DNA from: Winogradskyella sp.
Lineage (GTDB): Bacteria > Bacteroidota > Bacteroidia > Flavobacteriales > Flavobacteriaceae
NCBI GenBank assembly: GCA_030149115.1
Contig: JASBSE010000092.1
Span: forward strand, 1 to 12,172
DNA: 12,172 nucleotides
Reading direction: 5' to 3'
Below, one piece after another: positions 1 through 7,876 of the stretch (positions within the stretch are counted from its first letter, which is position 1; every line of letters begins with the position of its first letter). Below the pieces are notes generated by a model. That model was not told the DNA's origin. It made no database searches and saw only the letters and a program-made list of their open reading frames with translations. The translations under genes and the position numbers were made by a program.

Positions 1-1
1 A

Positions 2-3000
2 GGTATTGTAAAAACTGTAAAATCTGCAAAGAAAATTATAGATAGAAAAGAGCCTGTTGTTTGGGATATCTTAGAGAATGTTCTTAAAGGACATCCAGTA
101 TTACTAAACCGTGCTCCTACGCTTCACAGACTTGGTATTCAAGCATTCCAGCCAAAACTTATCGAAGGTAAAGCGATTCAGTTACACCCATTAGTGTGTA
201 CGGCATTTAACGCGGATTTCGATGGTGACCAGATGGCAGTGCATTTACCATTAGGACCAGAAGCAATCTTAGAAGCTCAACTTTTAATGTTAGCTTCTCA
301 CAACATATTAAACCCTGCAAACGGTTCTCCTGTAACAGTACCTTCTCAGGATATGGTACTTGGTCTTTATTATATGACTAAGTTACGTAAGACTGATGAT
401 ACTTATACTGTTAAAGGTGAAGGGTTAACATTCTACTCTCCAGAAGAAGTAACTATTGCTTACAACGAGAAGAAAGTTGATCTTAACGCAGGTATTAAAG
501 TAAGAACTAAGGACTTTAATGAAGAAGGAGAGTTAACTACTCAAATCATTGAGACGACTGTTGGTCGTGTGCTTTTCAACGAAAAAGTGCCAGAAGCAGC
601 AGGTTATATTAATGAGGTATTAACTAAGAAATCTTTAAGAGATATTATTGGTAATATCTTAAAAGTAACTTCTGTACCTGAAACAGCTGAGTTCTTAGAT
701 GAAATTAAGACTTTAGGATATAAGTTTGCATTCCAAGGTGGATTATCTTTCAGTTTAGGTGATATTATTATACCTAAAGAGAAGCACGCTATGATTGATG
801 CTGCCAACAAGCAAGTTGATGGTATTATGGGTAACTATAATATGGGTCTTATTACCAATAACGAACGTTATAACCAAGTTATTGATATCTGGACATCGAC
901 AAACGCTGAATTAACAGAGTTGTCTATGAAGCGTATCCGTGAAGATCAACAAGGATTTAACTCAGTATTTATGATGTTAGATTCTGGAGCTCGTGGATCT
1001 AAAGAACAGATTCGTCAGTTAACTGGTATGCGTGGTTTGATGGCTAAACCTAAGAAATCTAATGCAGGTGGTGGTGAAATTATTGAAAACCCGATTCTTT
1101 CTAACTTTAAAGAAGGTCTTTCAATTTTAGAATACTTTATCTCTACTCACGGTGCTCGTAAAGGTCTTGCGGATACGGCACTTAAAACGGCCGATGCAGG
1201 TTACTTAACACGTCGTTTGGTTGATGTTTCACAAGATGTTATCGTTTACGAAGAAGATTGTGGCACATTAAGAGGTATCGAAGTTTCTGCATTGAAGAAG
1301 AATGAAGAAGTTGTAGAAAAATTAGAAGCTAGAATTGTTGGTAGAACATCATTAAATGATGTTTATGATCCATTAACAGAAGAGTTAATTGTTGAAGCAG
1401 GAGGTCATATAAATGATGCAATCGCTAAGCAAATAGGTGATTCTGCAATCGAATCTATAGAAGTACGCTCACCATTATCTTGTGAGGCTAAAAAAGGTAT
1501 TTGTGTTAAATGTTATGGTCGTAACCTTGCTACTGGTAAAATGGTACAACGAGGTGAGGCAGTTGGTGTAGTTGCTGCTCAATCTATTGGCGAGCCTGGT
1601 ACACAGCTTACATTACGTACATTCCACGTAGGTGGTATTGCAGGTAACATTTCTGAAGAGAATAAATTAACTGTGAAGTTTGATGGTATCGCTGAAATCG
1701 ATGACCTTAAAACTGTTAAGACAAAAGATAATGAAGGAAACGAAGTAGATGTTGTTATCTCTAGAACTTCAGAATTAAAATTAACTGATGCTAAAACAGG
1801 TATTGTATTAAGTACAAATAATATTCCTTACGGTTCTCATATCTTCGTTAAGCCAGGTGCTAAAGTGAAGAAAGGTGATGTAATATGTCAATGGGATCCA
1901 TATAACGGTGTAATTATTTCAGAATTTGCTGGTAAAGTGAAGTATGAAAACATCGAGCAAGGTGTAACATACCAAGTAGAAATTGATGAACAAACAGGTT
2001 TCCAAGAGAAAGTAATTTCAGAATCTAGAAACAAGAAGTTGATTCCAACATTATTGATTGAAGATTCTAAAGGTGAAACTATCCGTTCTTACAACTTACC
2101 AGTAGGTGCACACATAATGATTGATGATGGTGATAAAATTGAAGTAGGTAAGATTTTAGTTAAGATACCTCGTAAATCTGCTAAAGCTGGTGACATTACA
2201 GGTGGTCTTCCTCGTGTAACTGAGTTATTCGAAGCACGTAACCCATCTAACCCAGCTGTTGTAAGTGAGATTGATGGTGTGGTATCATTTGGTAAAATTA
2301 AGCGTGGTAACCGTGAAATCATCATTGAGTCTAAGTTAGGTGAGGTTAAAAAATACTTAGTGAAATTATCTAATCAGATTCTTGTACAAGAAAATGATTA
2401 CGTAAAAGCTGGTATGCCATTATCTGATGGTTCGGTAACACCAAATGACATTCTTAACATTAAAGGCCCATCGGCTGTACAGCAATACTTAGTAAACGAG
2501 GTACAAGAAGTATACCGTTTACAAGGTGTAAAGATTAACGATAAGCACTTCGAAGTTGTTGTAAGACAAATGATGCGTAAGGTTAGAATTATGGATTCTG
2601 GTGATACTATTTTCTTAGAAAACCAATTAGTTCATAAATCAGATTTCATTGAAGAAAATGATAAGATTTTTGGAATGAAAGTAGTTGAAGATGCTGGTGA
2701 TTCTGAGAACTTAAAATCAGGTCAAATCGTAACTGTACGTCAGTTAAGAGATGAAAATTCTAGCTTAAGAAGAGAAGACAAAAACCTAGTATCGGCTAGA
2801 GATGCACAACCTGCAACTGCAACGCCAATATTACAAGGTATTACAAGAGCTTCGCTTCAAACTAAGTCATTTATTTCTGCGGCATCGTTCCAGGAAACTA
2901 CAAAAGTTCTTAACGAAGCGGCTGTAAATGGTAAGATTGATACTTTAGAAGGGCTTAAAGAAAATGTTATTGTTGGACACAGAATACCAGCTGGTACAGG

Positions 3001-3088
3001 TGTTAGAGAATACGATAACATTATTGTAGGTTCTAAAGAAGAGTTTGATCAGATGATGAAAGCTAAAGAAGAAATGAACTTCAACTAG
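2..3088 (+). CDS. rpoC: DNA-directed RNA polymerase subunit beta' (5'-truncated by window edge)
   Basis: This is the catalytic largest subunit of RNA polymerase, which forms the active site with beta. The frame is open from base 2, so the true start lies outside the window; by comparison with E. coli RpoC roughly 390 residues are missing. The visible 1028 residues contain the Mg-binding motif NADFDGD (window residues 70-76, Asp 72/74/76), the bridge-helix region (about 370-412, with STHGARKGLADTALKTA), the trigger-loop region starting GVVAAQSIGEPGTQLT (522 on) and the second zinc site, with Cys420 and then Cys494, Cys501 and Cys504 in a C-x6-C-x2-C arrangement. All key residues are present and the reading frame is intact to the TAG stop. 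The GTG at 194 is an internal Val codon just before the catalytic motif, not a start. An intrinsic terminator follows within 40 bp. Confidence 0.99.
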   Translation, partial: GIVKTVKSAKKIIDRKEPVVWDILENVLKGHPVLLNRAPTLHRLGIQAFQPKLIEGKAIQLHPLVCTAFNADFDGDQMAVHLPLGPEAILEAQLLMLASHNILNPANGSPVTVPSQDMVLGLYYMTKLRKTDDTYTVKGEGLTFYSPEEVTIAYNEKKVDLNAGIKVRTKDFNEEGELTTQIIETTVGRVLFNEKVPEAAGYINEVLTKKSLRDIIGNILKVTSVPETAEFLDEIKTLGYKFAFQGGLSFSLGDIIIPKEKHAMIDAANKQVDGIMGNYNMGLITNNERYNQVIDIWTSTNAELTELSMKRIREDQQGFNSVFMMLDSGARGSKEQIRQLTGMRGLMAKPKKSNAGGGEIIENPILSNFKEGLSILEYFISTHGARKGLADTALKTADAGYLTRRLVDVSQDVIVYEEDCGTLRGIEVSALKKNEEVVEKLEARIVGRTSLNDVYDPLTEELIVEAGGHINDAIAKQIGDSAIESIEVRSPLSCEAKKGICVKCYGRNLATGKMVQRGEAVGVVAAQSIGEPGTQLTLRTFHVGGIAGNISEENKLTVKFDGIAEIDDLKTVKTKDNEGNEVDVVISRTSELKLTDAKTGIVLSTNNIPYGSHIFVKPGAKVKKGDVICQWDPYNGVIISEFAGKVKYENIEQGVTYQVEIDEQTGFQEKVISESRNKKLIPTLLIEDSKGETIRSYNLPVGAHIMIDDGDKIEVGKILVKIPRKSAKAGDITGGLPRVTELFEARNPSNPAVVSEIDGVVSFGKIKRGNREIIIESKLGEVKKYLVKLSNQILVQENDYVKAGMPLSDGSVTPNDILNIKGPSAVQQYLVNEVQEVYRLQGVKINDKHFEVVVRQMMRKVRIMDSGDTIFLENQLVHKSDFIEENDKIFGMKVVEDAGDSENLKSGQIVTVRQLRDENSSLRREDKNLVSARDAQPATATPILQGITRASLQTKSFISAASFQETTKVLNEAAVNGKIDTLEGLKENVIVGHRIPAGTGVREYDNIIVGSKEEFDQMMKAKEEMNFN

Positions 3089-3098
3089 GAGTTTGTTA

Positions 3099-3116
3099 TT
3101 CCTGCGAAGGTAGGAA
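3099..3116. repeat. Small palindromic hairpin TTCCTGC-GAAG-GTAGGAA after rpoC
   Basis: A 7-bp stem (one G-T pair) closes a GAAG tetraloop, ten bases after the rpoC stop and just before the main terminator. From memory, very similar TTCCTGC...GCAGGAA palindromes are scattered through intergenic DNA of many Flavobacteriaceae, so this may be a decayed copy of such a repeat. It has no T-run and is unlikely to terminate by itself; it could protect the rpoC mRNA 3' end. Confidence 0.5.
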
Positions 3117-3126
3117 CGTAAATAAT

Positions 3127-3161
3127 AAAAGCCTTCATTCTATTATAGTTTGAAGGCTTTT
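3127..3161 (+). terminator. Intrinsic terminator of the rpoC operon
   Basis: Perfect 11-bp stem AAAAGCCTTCA (3127-3137) and TGAAGGCTTTT (3151-3161) around a 13-nt loop, with T's in the 3' arm and just beyond. It lies 38 bp after the rpoC stop and ends only 19 bp before the next start codon, so the downstream gene sits directly behind it. Confidence 0.85.
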
Positions 3162-3180
3162 TAATTTTAAATTAAATAAT

Positions 3181-3498
3181 ATGTCAGAAGAAAAAAAGAA
3201 TCCAAAAAAAGGACAAATAAATATAGAGTTAGACGAAAAGGTTGCCGAAGGTACATATTCTAACTTAGCAATTATTAATCATTCTGTTTCAGAATTTGTT
3301 GTGGACTTTGTTAGTATTATGCCAGGTACTCCAAAAAGTAAAGTTAAGTCTAGGATAATTTTAACACCACAACATGCTAAACGTTTACTTAAAGCTTTAG
3401 GTGATAATGTAGCTCGATTTGAAAAAGCACATGGTGAAATCAAAGATTACGAGCAACCACCAATTCCATTAAATTTTGGACCAACAGGTCAGGCTTAA
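3181..3498 (+). CDS. DUF3467 family protein
   Basis: A 105-residue cytoplasmic protein without signal peptide or membrane segment. I recognise the DUF3467 pattern: a Lys-rich N-terminus, then INIELDEKVAEGTYSNLAIINHSVSEFVVDFVSIMPG (about 14-50), a KSRIILTPQHAKRLLKAL segment (about 57-74) and a Pro-rich tail ending PIPLNFGPTGQA. The family has no established function that I know of; the alternating hydrophobic pattern suggests a small beta/alpha fold. From memory, the position directly after rpoC is common in Bacteroidota, which hints at a link to transcription or translation, but this is inference. The ATG at 3181 fits the conserved length; no clear Shine-Dalgarno precedes it, as is usual in this phylum. 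I see no TANNTTTG promoter between the rpoC terminator and this start, so it may depend on read-through. Its 3' end is duplicated downstream. Confidence 0.9.
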   Translation: MSEEKKNPKKGQINIELDEKVAEGTYSNLAIINHSVSEFVVDFVSIMPGTPKSKVKSRIILTPQHAKRLLKALGDNVARFEKAHGEIKDYEQPPIPLNFGPTGQA

Positions 3499-3580
3499 AT
3501 ATAGAATTTGTGGTTAGAGAAATGTTTCCATTTGTCAACCACCAATTCCATTAAATTTTGGGCCAACTGGTCAAGTATAA
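3454..3580. repeat. 45-bp direct repeat: duplicated 3' end of the DUF3467 gene
   Basis: Copy 1 (3454-3498) is the last 15 codons of the DUF3467 gene including its stop; copy 2 (3536-3580) lies 82 bp downstream, out of frame with the gene. The first 26 bases are identical and 40 of 45 match overall. Read in the gene's frame, copy 2 encodes QPPIPLNFGPTGQV and a TAA stop: three of the four altered codons are silent (GGA/GGG, ACA/ACT, CAG/CAA) and one is conservative (Ala to Val). No start codon or open frame leads into copy 2, so it is a detached gene tail. The 37-bp spacer shows no visible similarity to the gene. Confidence 0.9.
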
Positions 3581-3827
3581 TTACGTATTAAAATTATCTA
3601 TTTAAGATATTTTTTATATTGATAAAATTAATTGAAAACTAATGAATTTTATGCTCTTAAATGTCCTTTAAAATAATTTTTATAGTGTCTGTAAGTAATA
3701 TTGTTTTAGAAGGCTTAAATCGCTTAAAATTCGTTATTTGCTGTTTTATGCGTAATAATCGTGGAAAAATAAAAAATCCTTGCAGTGTTTTACTACAAGG
3801 ATTTTTTATTACTTAAAAGTAAGCTTT
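3499..3827. other. Intergenic region between convergent DUF3467 and [4Fe-4S] genes
   Basis: This 329-bp gap holds the displaced copy of the DUF3467 tail (3536-3580) and the bidirectional terminator (3771-3807). The intervening 3581-3770 is very AT-rich; I see no open frame of note, no promoter match and no RNA gene in it. A weak imperfect stem (3507-3515 with 3537-3545) reaches into the start of the second repeat copy. Confidence 0.7.
3771..3807. terminator. Bidirectional intrinsic terminator between convergent genes
   Basis: Perfect 12-bp stem AAAAAATCCTTG (3771-3782) and CAAGGATTTTTT (3796-3807) around a 13-nt loop. The A-run on the left and T-run on the right give a U-tract in both directions. 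It lies 20 bp beyond the stop of the minus-strand [4Fe-4S] gene, which it clearly serves, and can also stop transcripts from the DUF3467 side. Confidence 0.88.
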
Positions 3828-4058
3828 CTAGGCTACATCTTTTTGATTAAGATGATACTTTAATGCACCAGATGGACATTTTTTAATCTGATTTACAATC
3901 ACATCTGTTTGCGCACCATCTAAATCAATCCATGGAATTACCGAATTTCTAAATACTTCAGAAAGTTGTTTAGCGCAAATGCCAGCATTTACGCAACAAC
4001 GTGGTTCGTAGGTTACAGTAATTTCTTTATTACTGAAAACGTTTGCATTTACATCCAT
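3828..4058 (-). CDS. Small [4Fe-4S] mono-cluster protein, YjdI type (Fer4_19)
   Basis: A 76-residue cytoplasmic protein whose whole length matches the YjdI/Fer4_19 pattern: an ITVTYEP strand, then Cys21, Cys22 and Cys28 (CCVNAGIC), a PWIDLDGA segment (42-49) and CPSGALKY (61-68) with Cys61. The CPSGAL signature and the upstream cysteines are the expected ligands of one [4Fe-4S] cluster, so it probably carries electrons or senses redox state; no partner is known to me. The doubled Cys21-Cys22 leaves the first ligand slightly ambiguous. It is complete, of normal family length and ends just before a strong terminator. It lies 141 bp downstream of prfC on the same strand; no functional link between the two is known and it may have its own promoter, though I found no convincing TANNTTTG match. 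Confidence 0.9.
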   Translation of the reverse strand: MDVNANVFSNKEITVTYEPRCCVNAGICAKQLSEVFRNSVIPWIDLDGAQTDVIVNQIKKCPSGALKYHLNQKDVA

Positions 4059-4178
4059 AATAGATAGATTAGTTTGGGGTTAATCTTATTATCAGATAAA
4101 ATTATTGACACTCAATAGTAATTAAATCATCGATAAAAATCAAATAATATCGACAAAAAGCAATTTAATTTAACTAAA

Positions 4179-4193
4179 AAGAAAAACTTTCTT
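4179..4193 (-). terminator. Possible weak terminator after prfC
   Basis: On the minus strand AAGAAA-GTT-TTTCTT is followed by a T-rich run, seven bases after the prfC stop. The 6-bp stem has only one G-C pair, so it may stop transcription poorly; read-through into the [4Fe-4S] gene is possible. Confidence 0.25.
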
Positions 4194-4199
4194 ACATTT

Positions 4200-5789
4200 T
4201 TATTCAAACTCAGAAGTCATGTGAAAAGTAATACTTGGGTATTTTTGTTGTGTCATTTGTAGCGTAAACATTGAGTCTGCTAAAAATACTAATTGATTTT
4301 GTTTGTCTCTGGCCAAATAGCGCTGTTTTACTCTTAAAAAGTCTTTAAACTCATCACTCTTTTCATTATCTGTTTGTACCCAACAGGCCTTGTGCACATT
4401 AAGATTTTCATAAGTACATTTAGCACCATACTCATGTTCTAACCTATATTGAATAACTTCATATTGTAATGCACCAACAGTACCTATGACTTTACGTCCA
4501 TTATAATCTAATGTAAATAACTGAGCAACACCTTCATCCATTAATTGGTCAATACCTTTATAAAGCTGCTTAGCTTTCATTGGGTCCGCATTATTAATGT
4601 ATCTAAAATGCTCTGGTGAAAAACTTGGAATACCTTTATAATTAAGTACTTCACCTTCTGTTAAAGTATCACCAATTTTAAAGTTACCTGAGTCTTGTAG
4701 CCCAACAATGTCACCAGGATAAGAGATATCTACAATCTCTTTTTTTTCTGCAAAAAAAGCATTTGGGCTAGAGAATTTTAGCTTTTTATCGTGTCTTACA
4801 TGTAGGTAAGGTGTGTTTCGTTTAAACTCTCCAGATACAATTTTAACAAAGGCCAATCGGTTTCTATGATTAGGATCCATATTAGCATGGATCTTAAATA
4901 CAAAACCAGAGAACTGTTTTTCGTCAGGTTGTACAAGGCGTTCTTCACTTTGTTTAGCTCTTGGCTTTGGTGCAATTTCCACAAAACAATCAAGCAATTC
5001 ACGAACACCAAAATTATTTAAAGCAGAACCAAAAAATACAGGTTGCAAATTACCGTTTAGATAAGCTTCTTTATCAAACTCAGGATAGATACCTTCAACT
5101 AGTTCTATTTCATCTCTTAGTGTTTGAGCAGCTTTATTACCAACGAGTTTATCCAATTCTTCAGAGTTTAAATCTGAAATTTCAACTGTGTCATTAATAT
5201 GTTGTTTGCTATCTCCTTTAAAAAGATTAACGTTCTTTTCCCATATGTTATAAATTCCTTTAAACTCGTAACCCATACCTATTGGGAAACTTAAGGGAGT
5301 AACTTTAAGTCCAAGTTTTTGCTCAACTTCATCCAATAAATCAAAAGCGTCCTTACCCTCACGATCTAACTTGTTGATGAATACAATCATAGGAATATTG
5401 CGCATTCTACAAACTTCAACCAATTTTTCAGTTTGCTCCTCAACACCCTTGGCAACATCAATAACTACTATAACACTATCTACAGCCGTTAATGTTCTAA
5501 AAGTATCTTCAGCAAAATCCTTGTGACCAGGTGTATCTAGGATATTAATTTTAATACCATCATATTCAAAAGCTAAGACAGAGGTAGCAACAGAGATACC
5601 ACGTTGACGCTCTATTTCCATAAAGTCACTAGTAGCGCCCTTCTTTATTTTGTTGCTTTTTACAGCCCCAGCTTCTTGTATTGCACCACCAAAAAGAAGT
5701 AGTTTTTCTGTTAGTGTAGTTTTACCTGCATCTGGATGAGATATAATACCAAATGTTCTTCTTCTGTTTATTTCTTGCTTAAAACTCAT
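4200..5789 (-). CDS. prfC: Peptide chain release factor 3 (RF3)
   Basis: A 529-residue translational GTPase that recycles class I release factors RF1/RF2 from the ribosome after peptide release. The G domain comes first: P-loop SHPDAGKTT (17-25), switch I with the RF3-typical ATSDFMEIERQRGISVATS (52-70), G3 DTPGH (85-89) with catalytic His89, and G4 NKLD (139-142). The RF3-type insertion and domains II and III follow, ending in the family's conserved C-terminal segments such as QYEVIQYRLEHEYGA and QQKYPSITFHMTSEFE. The absence of EF-G domains IV-V and the length of about 530 residues separate it from EF-G, TypA and LepA. All key residues are present. The ATG (5787-5789) is 21 bp from a promoter -7 element, implying a very short leader. 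It is transcribed divergently from the histidine kinase gene across a 107-bp gap. Confidence 0.98.
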   Translation of the reverse strand: MSFKQEINRRRTFGIISHPDAGKTTLTEKLLLFGGAIQEAGAVKSNKIKKGATSDFMEIERQRGISVATSVLAFEYDGIKINILDTPGHKDFAEDTFRTLTAVDSVIVVIDVAKGVEEQTEKLVEVCRMRNIPMIVFINKLDREGKDAFDLLDEVEQKLGLKVTPLSFPIGMGYEFKGIYNIWEKNVNLFKGDSKQHINDTVEISDLNSEELDKLVGNKAAQTLRDEIELVEGIYPEFDKEAYLNGNLQPVFFGSALNNFGVRELLDCFVEIAPKPRAKQSEERLVQPDEKQFSGFVFKIHANMDPNHRNRLAFVKIVSGEFKRNTPYLHVRHDKKLKFSSPNAFFAEKKEIVDISYPGDIVGLQDSGNFKIGDTLTEGEVLNYKGIPSFSPEHFRYINNADPMKAKQLYKGIDQLMDEGVAQLFTLDYNGRKVIGTVGALQYEVIQYRLEHEYGAKCTYENLNVHKACWVQTDNEKSDEFKDFLRVKQRYLARDKQNQLVFLADSMFTLQMTQQKYPSITFHMTSEFE

Positions 5790-5810
5790 TGAAAATGATT
5801 AAAACGAGTG

Positions 5811-5839
5811 CAAATATAATATTATTAAGTTCATATGAA
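5811..5839 (-). promoter_or_regulatory. Predicted prfC promoter (Bacteroidota type)
   Basis: On the minus strand TATATTTG (+ strand 5811-5818) matches the Bacteroidota -7 consensus TANNTTTG exactly. An upstream TTC (+ strand 5837-5839) sits 18 nt away where the consensus has TTG, so the -33 half is imperfect. Transcription would start about 15 nt before the prfC ATG. The 12 bases TATATTTGCACT are identical to those at the promoter of the gene at 9155. Confidence 0.65.
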
Positions 5840-5868
5840 TTATGTAGAATTTAATTAAACAACATCCA

Positions 5869-5876
5869 TATATTTA
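5869..5876 (+). promoter_or_regulatory. Possible -7 element for the kinase gene
   Basis: TATATTTA matches TANNTTTG at seven of eight positions and lies 20 bp before the kinase ATG. No TTG stands 17-23 bp upstream, so this is only a weak candidate. Confidence 0.25.
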
Positions 5877-5896
5877 CAATTCAAATTTTTTAATTG

Positions 5897-7837
5897 ATGA
5901 GTTTTAGGTTTTTGTTTTTATTACTGATAACACAAAGTTTATTTTCTCAAGAGATAATAGATTCATCAGATAATATTGGAAGTAATAAGGACAGTATTTA
6001 TAAAGTTGAAAAATATCTACTCTACAAAGAACAAGATTCAGCAATAGCATTGATTAAAAAGCTTAAGAAGTCTTCATACGTTAATGTTTTGAGCCGTATA
6101 GCGGCAAACAATAAACCTAGTTATCTTGATTTTACTGAGTTTATAAATAGCATAGCTGATAATCCAAAACTGCCGTATCAGAGTGTTTCTGATTATATTA
6201 ACCTGAATGTAAAAGAGCCTGTTAATGAGAAAGGAATAAATTTAGATTACGTTAAAATTAAAGTAAATCAGGTTTCCAAACTGAGAGATGATGTTTCAAT
6301 TGAAGTGGCCTCTGAAATTCAAACAGAATTAGACAATTATATCAACGCTTTCAATAGTAATAATAACGATGTAAAAAAAGCTAAAATATATGCTAGCATT
6401 CATCAAATAGTCCTGTACATTATTCAGGAAGAAATAGAAAAGGGAAAAAAAATATGCTTAGAAAATTTTGATGAAGCTGAAAAATTAGGTGATAAAGAGT
6501 TAATGATAATGTCTTTGTACTATTTGTGTGATTTTTTAGTACTAGAAAATAAGCTTAATGAATACATTGAAAATTGTGAAAAGAGTCTAGAGTTAGAAAA
6601 GGATCTAAAAAAGCACAGTCCTTATTATATAGGAACTCTTGTTCATATTATTGATGCTTATATTTATAAAGGTGGTGAGGATGAAAAGGTAAAGTTATTA
6701 TTAAGGGAATTATATAATGAAAAAGGTTCTACGCAGCAGAGCTATTCTTTGTATGCAAAGTATTTAGGCACTATAGATCTTGAATCATTAGACGCAAAAG
6801 ATATATTTAATTTGTTTAATGTAACTGATATTATTGCTTTTTGTAATCTTACAAGCAAACTTGGTGAAGAAACACTTAATCCAAACGATCAGTATCAGCT
6901 TATTAGAGAAATTTCTAAAACCTTAGAGAATCACAATTATTTAAGGGAGTCAGTAGCTTACAAAGACCGAAGTATAGTTCAAATAAAGAAAATTTACACT
7001 CAAGATTTAGCTAATTCCTTATCGAGTTATAAAGTAAATCAAGCGGTAAAAGAAAAAAATTTAAGTATAGCGCATGCAAAGGAGAGGAACAAGCTTTATA
7101 TCATAATAGCTACTTTAGGTGGTTTCTTATTATTGATATTGACATGGGCATATTACAGAAAGAAGAAACAGTCAGAAGTACTTCAAGATAAAAATAAAAC
7201 TATTGAGACTGCATTAAAGGAAAAGGAACTTTTAGTGAAAGAAGTACACCATAGGGTAAAAAATAATTTTCAGATAGTATCTAGCTTATTAGAATTACAA
7301 ACCAATGATATAGAAGATAAAAAGGCTTTACAGTTAATTGAGGATGGGCAAAATAGGTTAAGATCAATGGCTATAATTCATCAAAAGTTATATCAAAATA
7401 AAGATGGATTAATAGATTTTAATGATTATATATCTCTTTTGGTTAGGGAATTAGCCTCTTTATATGCTTCAGATAAAAAAATAGAGATTAATATAGATAT
7501 TGATAAGATATGCTTTGATATTGATACAGCTATACCTTTAGGGTTAATAATTAATGAGTTGGTAACCAATGCATATAAGTATGCATTTAAAGAAGAAAGA
7601 GAAGGAAGGTTAAATATATCGATACATAAGTCTGAAGAGGATTATATTCTGAAAGTTTTTGATAATGGTCCTGGATTAAATACTCAACCTAACTTTGATA
7701 AAATTAGATCAACGGGCTTACGATTAGTTAGAAGATTGTCTAAGCAAGTATATGGTAATATTGAATATCTTAATAAGGGAGGGGCTTATTTTGTAATTAA
7801 TTTTGAAGATACAACCGCCAGAAAAACAATCAATTAG
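5897..7837 (+). CDS. TPR-like sensor histidine kinase, HisKA_2 type
   Basis: A 646-residue membrane sensor kinase. Residues 1-18 (MSFRFLFLLLITQSLFSQ) form a cleavable signal peptide. The periplasmic part (about 19-397) is all helical, with TPR-like helix pairs clearest around 160-250, and probably binds a protein or peptide signal. A single membrane span (about 400-420, followed by RKKK) leads into a short coiled coil and the HisKA_2 dimerisation domain with EVHHRVKNNFQIVSSLLEL; His451 is the likely phosphoacceptor, His452 adjacent. The ATPase domain has the N box INELVTNAYKYAF (Asn553, Asn558), G1 box DNGPG (589-593) and G2 box STGLRLV (605-611), all intact. I chose the ATG at 5897 rather than the in-frame TTG at 5894. 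The LytTR regulator gene starts 39 bp later, so the two form a cognate pair that is probably cotranscribed. Confidence 0.95.
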   Translation: MSFRFLFLLLITQSLFSQEIIDSSDNIGSNKDSIYKVEKYLLYKEQDSAIALIKKLKKSSYVNVLSRIAANNKPSYLDFTEFINSIADNPKLPYQSVSDYINLNVKEPVNEKGINLDYVKIKVNQVSKLRDDVSIEVASEIQTELDNYINAFNSNNNDVKKAKIYASIHQIVLYIIQEEIEKGKKICLENFDEAEKLGDKELMIMSLYYLCDFLVLENKLNEYIENCEKSLELEKDLKKHSPYYIGTLVHIIDAYIYKGGEDEKVKLLLRELYNEKGSTQQSYSLYAKYLGTIDLESLDAKDIFNLFNVTDIIAFCNLTSKLGEETLNPNDQYQLIREISKTLENHNYLRESVAYKDRSIVQIKKIYTQDLANSLSSYKVNQAVKEKNLSIAHAKERNKLYIIIATLGGFLLLILTWAYYRKKKQSEVLQDKNKTIETALKEKELLVKEVHHRVKNNFQIVSSLLELQTNDIEDKKALQLIEDGQNRLRSMAIIHQKLYQNKDGLIDFNDYISLLVRELASLYASDKKIEINIDIDKICFDIDTAIPLGLIINELVTNAYKYAFKEEREGRLNISIHKSEEDYILKVFDNGPGLNTQPNFDKIRSTGLRLVRRLSKQVYGNIEYLNKGGAYFVINFEDTTARKTIN

Positions 7838-7876
7838 ATTATATCTATTAAGGTTTAATCGTTAGAAACTTAAGTG

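Noticed and set aside
604..2325. Minus-strand open frames inside rpoC
   Set aside because: They overlap a highly conserved gene and show no protein family pattern.
194..3088. GTG at 194 as the start of rpoC
   Set aside because: The same frame is open to base 2 and encodes conserved beta' sequence (LLNRAPTLHRLGIQAFQP...) before it; the gene is simply cut by the window edge.
4796..5197. Short open frames on either strand inside prfC
   Set aside because: Shadows of the RF3 coding frame with no recognisable domain or start context.
5894..5896. TTG start for the histidine kinase (and similarly GTG 7874 for the regulator)
   Set aside because: An ATG follows directly in each case (5897, 7877) and gives the normal signal peptide or receiver start.
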